From Thermoproteota archaeon (GTDB taxonomy: Archaea; Thermoproteota; Thermoprotei_A; Sulfolobales; Ignisphaeraceae): a stretch of DNA of 64,000 bases. The notes under the pieces were generated by a model. It ran no database searches, was not told where the DNA came from, and was given only the letters and a program-made list of their open reading frames with translations. Every line of letters begins with the position of its first letter. The stretch's first letter is position 1. The stretch is from positions 558,001 to 622,000 of the forward strand of contig JAUQPB010000001.1 of assembly GCA_030550585.1 (NCBI GenBank). Direction: 5' to 3'. This document shows, piece after piece, positions 42,502-49,987 of the stretch. A program made the translations under genes and the position numbers.

Positions 42502-44793
42502 GTGCCTGCAAAGATATCTAAGAAAATGAAAATGGCATATGCATTCACCCTCTTAATGTTGCTAGGAACGCTATCCACATTGGTTATTCAATCGATCCAA
42601 GCACAAGAATTGAAAAGAAGTGAAACGTTTGTCGAAGGCACTGTTGGTGCTCCAGTACTTAACTGGAACATCTTCGCGCCTGGAGGAACTGGGGGCATGG
42701 AGTGGGGCACATGGCAACTCCTATATCTGCCAGTAGCAATGCAAAACACGCTAACACAAGATTGGCTTCTACTGCTTATAGACAGAATAGTGTTTAATGG
42801 AAGTGACATGACGATAACTATTCACATAAGAGACGAGGCTAAGTGGAGCGATGGAACTCCAATAACAAGCAACGATCTAATACAAGGCTACAAGCTAAGT
42901 AGGCAGGTAGGAGCTGGTTTGTGGGGCGATTGGTGTATATACAACTATGAGATAATCGATGATAAGACATTGAAGTACTACATAGGTAGATCGCCAGGAC
43001 AGGAAGCACCACCAAGGGAAGAGGTGTCTATGGATTGGCTTGGAGGGCCCATTGGATGCATACTGTTTGTAAGACCAGTACCCGTACACGTGTTTGGACC
43101 TATTGTTGATCAGATGGGCGATAGTATGAGAGTTAATTGGAGAAACGATGACCCGTCAAAACAGGTTGTATCAGGGCCTTTCAAGCTTTACTATGCCGAT
43201 GCTACAAAGGTTATATATGAGAGGATAGATGATTGGTGGGGCAAGGACATCTTTGGGCTTCCAAAATTCAAGTATCTCGAATTCGTCTACTTCAAGGATG
43301 TGAACCTAGCCATATCTGCAATGCTTAATGGCGATGTCGATGGATTCACACTGCTTGGCGGTGTCTTTGTGCCAAATGTTGCAGATTTGATAGCCAAGGG
43401 CTTGCATGTGTGGTCCAATACAACGCCATACTTCATACCATCTGCTATATACTGGCTGTTCCTGAATTTGAATAACCCAGTTTTCAAGTCTGTTGAGGTT
43501 AGGAGAGCCATTGCATGGGCAATACCATGGGAGGATATTACCAAATACGGCTTATACAATATGGTTGAACAGGCACCTATCGTGGGATTTGTGGCCGAGG
43601 GTGCATACAAGGACTACATTAATCACACTGCATGCATGCAATTCTGGGGCAACCCAGACTGTCTAATGAAGCAGGATATAAACAAAGCGAAGCAGATACT
43701 AGATAGTGCTGGCATTGTAGACAGGGACGGTGATGGCATTAGAGAGCTCCCAGATGGAACAAAGCTAAAATTCACAATAACTGTGGTGGCAGGAGATGTA
43801 ATACAAAATAGTGTAGCCTCGCTAATAGCAGACGCTCTAAGCTCGATTGGTATACAAGCCACAGTTCAAGCGCTAGATTCCAGGGTATGGTGGAACAACT
43901 TCCAAAATGGTCAATTCGATGCAACTCTATGTTGGAGCGCGGGAGCATATGAGGTCGGCCATGTCAGAAACTCTTATGGAAATGCTCTATATCCTTCATG
44001 GGGTAACATGGCTAAGTGGATCGGGTACTCCAACGACAGGCTCAATGCATTGTTTGATGAACTGATGAGGTCTACTATCGATCCAGAGAAAGAGAAGGAG
44101 CTTGTATATGCTATCCAGGAGATATTATTTGAAGACCTGCCATCAATACCATTATACTACACACCACTATTCTGGCTATACAACACAAAATACTGGGACG
44201 GGTGGCCAAATGCAGCAAGGCCGTGGTGGATACCGTCTTGGTGGGGCTCGTTACCAATACTATTCTTCATAGTACCTGCTGGACAGCCTGTAGAAAAGCC
44301 GTGGTGGTTGAAGCAATACGATGAAGGAGGAGCACTAATATCGATGAGCAAATACAATGAATATCTTAGAAAATCCATATACGAAGGACAAAGCTTTGTT
44401 GTAGAATCGGGTAAGCCACCTACAACTACCACTCCACAAACTACCACTACTACTCCTCCGGCCACAACAACTCCTCCTGCTACAACAACATCTCCATCAC
44501 CAACAACTTCGTCTCCAACGCCAACTACGCCAACATTTCCACAAACTACCACTTCGCCAACAGCTCCAACAACTTCACCAACCGCTCCAACACAAGTAGT
44601 AACAGTCACAATTCCATACACAGTTACTGCTACTGCCACAGTCACATCAGTGGCTACAGTCACAACAACATCGGTATCAGTATCACCAACAACAACAACA
44701 GTAGAGGTGACAAACTGGACAATAACAGCAGCACTAGCAATAGCACTACTCATAGTAGGATTCGCAATCGGATGGCTCATAAAAAGAAAATAA
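42502..44793 (+). CDS. ABC transporter family 5 substrate-binding protein with Thr/Pro stalk and C-terminal membrane anchor
   Basis: 763-residue surface protein, probably an oligosaccharide binder rather than a peptide binder given its neighbours. GTG start with AGGTGA five bases upstream. N-terminal signal peptide (MAYAFTLLMLLGTLSTLVIQ, cut near SIQAQ), SBP_bac_5 domain (LTQDWLLLLIDRI, IRDEAKWSDGTPITSNDLI, KQVVSGPFKLYY), a DRDGDGIRELPDG loop that looks calcium-binding, and FDATLCWSAGAYE. From about residue 637 a Thr/Pro/Ser stalk of roughly 100 residues, then EVTNWTITAALAIA, a membrane helix and the final KRK. The stalk and anchor match those of the gene at 46993. Two permease genes follow. 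Confidence 0.9.
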   Translation: MPAKISKKMKMAYAFTLLMLLGTLSTLVIQSIQAQELKRSETFVEGTVGAPVLNWNIFAPGGTGGMEWGTWQLLYLPVAMQNTLTQDWLLLLIDRIVFNGSDMTITIHIRDEAKWSDGTPITSNDLIQGYKLSRQVGAGLWGDWCIYNYEIIDDKTLKYYIGRSPGQEAPPREEVSMDWLGGPIGCILFVRPVPVHVFGPIVDQMGDSMRVNWRNDDPSKQVVSGPFKLYYADATKVIYERIDDWWGKDIFGLPKFKYLEFVYFKDVNLAISAMLNGDVDGFTLLGGVFVPNVADLIAKGLHVWSNTTPYFIPSAIYWLFLNLNNPVFKSVEVRRAIAWAIPWEDITKYGLYNMVEQAPIVGFVAEGAYKDYINHTACMQFWGNPDCLMKQDINKAKQILDSAGIVDRDGDGIRELPDGTKLKFTITVVAGDVIQNSVASLIADALSSIGIQATVQALDSRVWWNNFQNGQFDATLCWSAGAYEVGHVRNSYGNALYPSWGNMAKWIGYSNDRLNALFDELMRSTIDPEKEKELVYAIQEILFEDLPSIPLYYTPLFWLYNTKYWDGWPNAARPWWIPSWWGSLPILFFIVPAGQPVEKPWWLKQYDEGGALISMSKYNEYLRKSIYEGQSFVVESGKPPTTTTPQTTTTTPPATTTPPATTTSPSPTTSSPTPTTPTFPQTTTSPTAPTTSPTAPTQVVTVTIPYTVTATATVTSVATVTTTSVSVSPTTTTVEVTNWTITAALAIALLIVGFAIGWLIKRK

Positions 44794-44807
44794 AATAAAA
44801 CAAAACA

Positions 44808-44820
44808 CTCTTTTTTAATT
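44808..44820 (+). terminator. Oligo-T terminator after the family 5 binding protein gene
   Basis: CTCTTTTTTAATT with six T residues 14 bases past the stop. The same T6 string occurs after two other genes of the locus, fitting intrinsic archaeal termination, which needs only a T-run. Confidence 0.45.
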
Positions 44821-45010
44821 ATTTAACTTTATAGTTCTTTTAAAATGTCTATTCTATATAATAAACAAGAATAGAGGAACTTTTGAGGAACGAAGATTTG
44901 AAATATTTATTGCTTCACGCATAGATTGGTTTACTATAAACTTATTTACAGGTACAAACATTAGTGTTTTAGTGAGTTAGTGAAAAGAGATAATGTGGGG
45001 TATCTAAACA

Positions 45011-46042
45011 ATGGCTAGGCTATCAATAGATAGAAGTGTAGTCATATATCTAATCAGAAAAATTGTGTTGTTGATTGTAACATATTTTATTGCAGTTACA
45101 ATAGTCTTTATATTGCCTAGGCTAATACCAGGCAACCCACTGGCTATGAAAATGCAACAAATTATTCAGCAGTACATATATAATCCTGCGCTAGTTCCAC
45201 AGGTATATAAAGAGCTTTTAAATATATTCCAATTTGATAAGCCGTGGTATGTACAATATGTGACGTTTTTGAGCATGGCTTTTAGAGGGGATTTTGGAAT
45301 ATCTACTGATATGTTTCCACTAAAGGTTACCGACATTATTGCAATGGCATTGCCGTGGACATTGGCGCTGGTGGTTCCAGCTATATTAGCGTCTTGGTTT
45401 GTAGGAAATATTATCGGTGCTTATGCTGGGTATAAAAGAGGGAGTCTATCAGAAAAGGTTATTGTTGGCTATTCACTTATAGTGTCGAGAATACCTTACT
45501 ACTGGTTGGCAATGCTACTGCTGTTTGCCTTTGCATTCCAGTTGCGCATATTTCCTGTAGGTGGAATAACATCTGCGGGTATAAGACCTTCGCTATCAAT
45601 CCAATTTATCGTCGACTATCTATGGCATTACACACTACCGTTTCTGTCGATATTCATAGTCGAATCAGCAGGTTGGATGGGCTCTATGAGAATTTTGGTA
45701 GGTAGCGAGCTAGGCTCAGACTATATACTATATGCTGACTCTCTCGGCACAAAGGATAGAGTCATATTTAGATATGCCTATAGGAACTCTTTGTTGCCTC
45801 AAGTAACAGGGCTTGCTTTAAGCCTAGGGTTTTCGATAACCGGTGTGCTGGTAACAGAAACTGTGTTTAACTATCCAGGGCTTGGATACTTCCTATCAAG
45901 AGCCATTGGATCTCTAGACTATCCTGTTATACAAGGAATATTCCTGATAGTCATAGCAACAGTTTTCATGGCCAACTTCATTGTAGACTTCATATATGCC
46001 TTGATAGACCCGAGAATTAGACTTGGTGGCAGGGGGGTGTAG
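45011..46042 (+). CDS. Dpp/Opp-type ABC transporter permease B
   Basis: 343 residues, about six membrane segments. VIYLIRKIVLLIVTYFIAVT starts the usual DppB N terminus, followed by PRLIPGNPLAMKMQQI, RGDFGISTDMFPLKVTDI and the EAA-type loop ILYADSLGTKDRVIFRYAYRNSLLPQ. In archaea this transporter class often carries sugars (cellobiose, maltose and others). The 217-base gap upstream holds a GTTTACTATAAAC palindrome (44929-44941) overlapping a TATA-like box. Confidence 0.92.
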   Translation: MARLSIDRSVVIYLIRKIVLLIVTYFIAVTIVFILPRLIPGNPLAMKMQQIIQQYIYNPALVPQVYKELLNIFQFDKPWYVQYVTFLSMAFRGDFGISTDMFPLKVTDIIAMALPWTLALVVPAILASWFVGNIIGAYAGYKRGSLSEKVIVGYSLIVSRIPYYWLAMLLLFAFAFQLRIFPVGGITSAGIRPSLSIQFIVDYLWHYTLPFLSIFIVESAGWMGSMRILVGSELGSDYILYADSLGTKDRVIFRYAYRNSLLPQVTGLALSLGFSITGVLVTETVFNYPGLGYFLSRAIGSLDYPVIQGIFLIVIATVFMANFIVDFIYALIDPRIRLGGRGV

Positions 46043-46046
46043 AGCT

Positions 46047-46898
46047 ATGAAAATACCCCTAATGTTATACGCTGTTTTAACAAACAAGAGATTTTTAATA
46101 GGGATTACGGTATTCATGGCAATAGTTTTGCTAGGTCTTATAGGGCCTCTCGTATATCCTAGAAGCCCGTTTGAGAGAGGTCCTCAAAACTTGCCACCAT
46201 CGCTAGAGTATCCCTTGGGCACTGACGGACTTGGCAGAGATGTTTTTGCACAGTTTCTATATGCTATAAGAACCTCTCTCTTCATAGGACTTGTAACAGC
46301 TCTAATAGCATTGCCTATAGGATTGGTGATAGGGGCTGTTGCAGGAATTAAAGGCGGTCTTATAGACGATGCTCTGATGTCTTTAACAAACATCTTCTTA
46401 GCTATTCCAAACTGGCTTGTGGCTGTCCTCATAGCATCTTATCTGCCGCCGGAGCAGCGAGGTCCTCACATAATAGCAACCTTGATAGGGTTGTTTAGCT
46501 GGCCCTGGTTTGCAAGAGCTATCAGAGCACAGCTTATGAGTTTAAAGGAAAGAGAGTTCATATACCTATCTAGAATGGCTGGCTGGGGAGACCTGAAAAT
46601 AGTTTTTGTAGATCTTCTACCAAATCTAGGGCCGTATATAGTAAGCGCCTTTGCAGCATTTATGGCTGGTGGCATAGCTGGAGAAGCAGGATTAGCACTA
46701 CTACTCTCAACACAGATGGTGAAATACGTCTCACTAGGTATGATGCTATATTGGGCCAGCTACTTTGTAGCCTATGTAACTGGTGCGTGGTGGCTTTTCC
46801 TACCGCCAGGAATAACAATAGTAGCATTGACAACATCTCTAACGCTAGTTGCTTTAGGATTGGAAGACGTGTTCAATCCAAGGCTTAGAGGAATATAA
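46047..46898 (+). CDS. Dpp/Opp-type ABC transporter permease C
   Basis: Second permease, 283 residues from ATG 46047; the open frame reaches TTG 46023 but that overlaps permease B, and GGGGTG precedes the ATG. Typical DppC features: EYPLGTDGLGRDVFAQFLYAIR, GLVIGAVAGIKGGLIDDALM and the EAA loop EFIYLSRMAGWGDLKIVFVDLLPN. No DppD/DppF ATPase gene follows, so the importer must use an ATPase encoded elsewhere. Confidence 0.92.
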   Translation: MKIPLMLYAVLTNKRFLIGITVFMAIVLLGLIGPLVYPRSPFERGPQNLPPSLEYPLGTDGLGRDVFAQFLYAIRTSLFIGLVTALIALPIGLVIGAVAGIKGGLIDDALMSLTNIFLAIPNWLVAVLIASYLPPEQRGPHIIATLIGLFSWPWFARAIRAQLMSLKEREFIYLSRMAGWGDLKIVFVDLLPNLGPYIVSAFAAFMAGGIAGEAGLALLLSTQMVKYVSLGMMLYWASYFVAYVTGAWWLFLPPGITIVALTTSLTLVALGLEDVFNPRLRGI

Positions 46899-46904
46899 AA
46901 TTAA

Positions 46905-46917
46905 ATGTCTTTTTTAA
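46905..46917 (+). terminator. Oligo-T terminator after the permease genes
   Basis: TGTCTTTTTTAAT, six T residues about 11 bases after the permease C stop; nearly the same as the strings at 44808 and 54324. Confidence 0.45.
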
Positions 46918-46944
46918 TTAATGCGTCTTCCCCATTTTAATATA

Positions 46945-46965
46945 GATTTATATAGTGGTTACTAT
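46945..46965 (+). promoter_or_regulatory. TATA box and adjacent inverted repeat before the GH12-like gene
   Basis: GATTTATATA (46945-46954) predicts transcription near 46976, about 16 bases before ATG 46993. Between box and start site lies ATAGT-GGTT-ACTAT (46952-46965), a perfect inverted repeat that could let a repressor block the polymerase. Confidence 0.45.
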
Positions 46966-46992
46966 CCTTATATCAAGTAAAGGGTAGACAAT

Positions 46993-48294
46993 ATGTCAAA
47001 TACAAAACTACTTGCAATAACATTTATAGCTGTAATACAGGTAGTACTGTTATTGCTATACGCCTCAAGCGCCTATGCTGAAGCCGCTGGTGTTGCTGTG
47101 TTGTTCCCACCTCCAACACCGGTTAAGGGTGTTAAAACAGCTGATCCGAGCAATCGGTGGACTAGCGTAGATCTTGATAATGCCCAGTTTATGGCTAATC
47201 TGTGGAATCTTGCAACTGGTGCTCAAGGCAGTATGATAATGAATTTTACTGGCTCATATGTGGAGGTTTTTGGGAACTTTACAAATCTTCCAAAATCGGT
47301 AACGGTACAAGGTGGTCCTGGGATTAGATATGGTCAGGGTATATGGGGTGGTCTACCACCTGCACACCCACTATACAACATACCTAAGAAGGTAACTGCA
47401 CTTCCGTATGCAATATTCTTTGCAAACTATACCATATATGAGAAAGAATCTACACTCCCATTAACAGCAGCACTATATCTATGGACTGTAGAAGCTCTTC
47501 GCAGTAGCGGTACTCAGGCAGGGGATGTGCTTGTCATAGTTAGAGTCTATAGGCATCCCGGAGCACCTTTAACAGGAACTCCCCAAGCTCAAGCTAATGT
47601 AACAGCACCGCTCATAGTTAACAACACCCTTGTCTATGGTAACTTCGAGGTATTTGTCGGCAATCTTGATAGATCAGCAAATACACATACAACTGTGGTC
47701 TTCGAGCTTACAGCCCCTATTAGGAGTGGTAGAGTTGGTATACCAGTGCAAGACTACATAGCTCTTGCAGCAAACATTCTAGAGTCTCTAGCACCAAAGG
47801 TTTGGAGCAGAGCAATGGTGCTAAACAACACACTTCAAATGATAGACTTCACAATCGAGTGGTATTCCAACCAACAAGGTGGGGGTGTGTTTAAGTGGAG
47901 GCTATACGAAGTCTCATTCCTTGTGGGGGCAAAGCCCATACTAACAACAGTTACACTAACAAAAACAGCTACATCCACATTAACAACAACCTCCACAATC
48001 GTTAGTACTGTTGTTAATACTGTTCCAACTACGGTTGTATCCACGGTGACCTCCTCCATTCCAACAACAGTAACTTCTATTGTGACAACACCGACAACAG
48101 TTTTAGTGCCTGTGACTACTACTGCTACCACTACAGTTAGATCTGTTGCCACAGTTACGTCCACCACTACGGTTGTATCCACATCGACCTCTCCAATAAC
48201 GCAGACTGTGACCAACTGGTCAACAGCAATAGCCCTAGGAATAGTGTTGCTGATAATCGGGTTTGTAATTGGGTGGGTTGTAAAAAGAAAATAA
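46993..48294 (+). CDS. Secreted, membrane-anchored protein with a possible divergent GH12 (endoglucanase-like) domain
   Basis: 433 residues. Signal peptide 1-30 (VIQVVLLLLYASSAYAEAAG). The globular part (about 35-312) is beta-rich and shows several features I associate with glycoside hydrolase family 12: ANLWNLATGAQGSMIMNFTG, an aromatic/glycine stretch RYGQGIWGGLP, GDVLVIVRVYRHPGAPLTG where the family has its nucleophile strand, FEVFVGNLDRSANTHTTVVF and DFTIEWYSNQQ near the usual acid/base Glu (E289). The nucleophile Glu would be D178, so activity is doubtful. Residues 318-405 are a Thr/Val/Ser stalk, then VTNWSTAIALGIVLLIIGF, a membrane helix and KRK. Could instead be a carbohydrate-binding surface protein. 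Confidence 0.6.
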   Translation: MSNTKLLAITFIAVIQVVLLLLYASSAYAEAAGVAVLFPPPTPVKGVKTADPSNRWTSVDLDNAQFMANLWNLATGAQGSMIMNFTGSYVEVFGNFTNLPKSVTVQGGPGIRYGQGIWGGLPPAHPLYNIPKKVTALPYAIFFANYTIYEKESTLPLTAALYLWTVEALRSSGTQAGDVLVIVRVYRHPGAPLTGTPQAQANVTAPLIVNNTLVYGNFEVFVGNLDRSANTHTTVVFELTAPIRSGRVGIPVQDYIALAANILESLAPKVWSRAMVLNNTLQMIDFTIEWYSNQQGGGVFKWRLYEVSFLVGAKPILTTVTLTKTATSTLTTTSTIVSTVVNTVPTTVVSTVTSSIPTTVTSIVTTPTTVLVPVTTTATTTVRSVATVTSTTTVVSTSTSPITQTVTNWSTAIALGIVLLIIGFVIGWVVKRK

Positions 48295-48297
48295 ATA

Positions 48298-48303
48298 TTT
48301 TTT
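48298..48303 (+). terminator. Oligo-T terminator after the GH12-like gene
   Basis: Six T residues (ATATTTTTTAAATT) starting 4 bases after the stop codon. Confidence 0.35.
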
Positions 48304-48399
48304 AAATTAATATTTCATGTATTTTTGTTCTGTGCATTGGTGTTCCTTTGTGTTGTGCTATACACGTTGAGAGAGCCCTAGTTTTTTTGCTTGGGCATA

Positions 48400-48422
48400 G
48401 ACATGCAAATTAGTTGCAAGTC
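48400..48422. promoter_or_regulatory. Inverted repeat upstream of the URO-D-family gene, candidate operator
   Basis: GACATGCAA-ATTAG-TTGCAAGTC: arms match at 8 of 9 positions. It lies just upstream of the TATA box at 48431, the usual place for an archaeal activator or repressor site. The left arm with its flank (ATAGACATGCAA, 48397-48408) recurs at 55806-55817. Confidence 0.45.
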
Positions 48423-48430
48423 TCATGTAT

Positions 48431-48440
48431 GTTTAAATAC
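48431..48440 (+). promoter_or_regulatory. TATA box for the URO-D-family gene
   Basis: GTTTAAATAC predicts transcription near 48460, leaving a leader of about 5 nt before ATG 48465, i.e. a nearly leaderless mRNA. Confidence 0.5.
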
Positions 48441-48464
48441 TAACATTCGGTTTTTGGATTATTT

Positions 48465-49793
48465 ATGAGAGAAGTCGTATATAAGTCTAGGGAAAGGGTT
48501 TTAATAGCTTTAAGACATGAAGAGGCTGATAGGATACCAATTGATTTGGGCTCTACGCATGTATCAACAATAAATCCTTTATCCTACACCAATCTGAGAA
48601 GATACTTGGGCTTCTCCGAAAAGCCTGCTAGGGTTAAGGATGTTGTGGCACAGCTTACTGAGATAGATCTAGATGTTCTACGAGTTTTCCATGTAGATTT
48701 GATAGATGTTAATAGGCACTTGCCTCCATCACCTGGAGAAGAATATTACAGAGATGTGTTCTACCAATGTATGTCCTGTCCATATAGAAACCCCGAAACA
48801 GGCAGGGCTGAGATATTCGAGAACAACTGGAAGATTTGGAGCCATCCACACCACGGATTTTCAGAAGAGGTTCCAGCATGTATTGATATTGTTGAAAAAG
48901 AGAATAACTTATTAATATACCTCTATAAAACTGTTCTAATTGGTGGAGGCCCCAAAACATCCACAACGTTTTCTCCACTTGATGCACATGGAGTCAATCC
49001 TTTGGCTGATGCAAAAAGTGTTGAAGATGTTAAGAAATTTGACTGGGATTTGTTTAAGGTCAGCGACAAATATGTTGACTATCTAAGGAAGAAGGCCGAG
49101 TATCTCTATAAGAATACAGACTATGCATTGGTATATTCTCTAGCTGGTCGCATGCATGCCTGGGCACAGGCACTAAGGGGTTGGACTAGGTGGCTTGCAG
49201 ATCTCCGGCTTAGAAAGGTGTTGGCAGAGGCGGTTCTTGATAACATAATGGATGTGTTGATGTACAATGTAAAGAGGTTTGTAGACGCTTTTGGAGAGTA
49301 TGTCCAGGTTATAGGTTTTGCAGATGACTTGGGGACTGAAGAAGGGCCTCAAATACCTGTTCAGCTCTTTAGGGATATGTATAAACATAGGTATGAAGAA
49401 TTGTTTGGCTATATCAAGAAACATTCTAAGATGTACATATTCTTGCATAGTGATGGAGCTATATTTCCACTCATAAAAGAGTTCATAGATGCTGGACTCG
49501 ATATAATTAACCCCATTCAGCTGTCGGCAAAGGGTATGGATCCCGAAAAGCTTAAGAAGGAATATGGGGAACAAATCACCTTTTGGGGAGGTGGAGCAGA
49601 TGTTCAACGCATTCTACCATTCGCCAACAAGGATGAAGTGGTTCAGCATGTTAAAAACCTTATAAAGATCTTTGCACCCGGTGGAGGTTTCGTGTTTGCG
49701 GCAACACACAATATTCAGCCTCCTACACCACCAGAAAACATAGTAGCAGTGTTTGAGACTGCATACAAATATGGCAAATACCCTATTATCTAA
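48465..49793 (+). CDS. Uroporphyrinogen decarboxylase-family protein (methyltransferase-like)
   Basis: 442 residues of the URO-D superfamily, the group that includes corrinoid methyltransferases MtaA/MtbA, not true HemE. Seen: SRERVLIALRHEEADRIPIDLGS at the start, LVYSLAGRMHAWAQALRGW, VIGFADDLGTEEGPQIPVQLF, FLHSDGAIFPLIKEFIDAG with IINPIQLSAKGMDPEKLKKEYG, and VFAATHNIQPPTPPENIVAVFE. The MtaA-type H-x-C zinc motif is not conserved (HSDG instead). Proteins of this branch are often found near sugar-utilisation genes, with unknown reaction. Its place between two surface hydrolase genes suggests a role with a methylated or modified sugar; that is inference. Confidence 0.83.
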   Translation: MREVVYKSRERVLIALRHEEADRIPIDLGSTHVSTINPLSYTNLRRYLGFSEKPARVKDVVAQLTEIDLDVLRVFHVDLIDVNRHLPPSPGEEYYRDVFYQCMSCPYRNPETGRAEIFENNWKIWSHPHHGFSEEVPACIDIVEKENNLLIYLYKTVLIGGGPKTSTTFSPLDAHGVNPLADAKSVEDVKKFDWDLFKVSDKYVDYLRKKAEYLYKNTDYALVYSLAGRMHAWAQALRGWTRWLADLRLRKVLAEAVLDNIMDVLMYNVKRFVDAFGEYVQVIGFADDLGTEEGPQIPVQLFRDMYKHRYEELFGYIKKHSKMYIFLHSDGAIFPLIKEFIDAGLDIINPIQLSAKGMDPEKLKKEYGEQITFWGGGADVQRILPFANKDEVVQHVKNLIKIFAPGGGFVFAATHNIQPPTPPENIVAVFETAYKYGKYPII

Positions 49794-49940
49794 ACTTTTG
49801 AGGTTCTGGCGAAAAGCAGCTCATATTCAGTATAATGAATTTATCTTTGTCTTCAGCGGAAATGTATCGTGAAGACGGTTGTAGACATTGCTCCTCTCTA
49901 ACTTAACTATAGTATGTGTTACCACTCTGTTGCACCATAA

Positions 49941-49951
49941 TTTTTTTTAAG
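49941..49951 (+). promoter_or_regulatory. TATA-like box for the DUF2139-like gene
   Basis: TTTTTTTTAAG predicts transcription near 49972, 16 bases before ATG 49988, and so favours that start over GTG 49916. Confidence 0.4.
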
Positions 49952-49987
49952 ATGCTATCCAATAGTATATTCTCACGGTCATTGAGT

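Noticed and set aside
44157-44780. Long minus-strand frame (207 residues) opposite the Thr-rich stalk of the binding protein
   Set aside because: Its Val-rich, repetitive composition is simply the complement of Thr codons (ACA/ACT); no start signals and no protein-like pattern.
47835-48215. Minus-strand frame opposite the stalk of the GH12-like protein
   Set aside because: Same reason: low-complexity shadow of Thr/Val codons on the plus strand.
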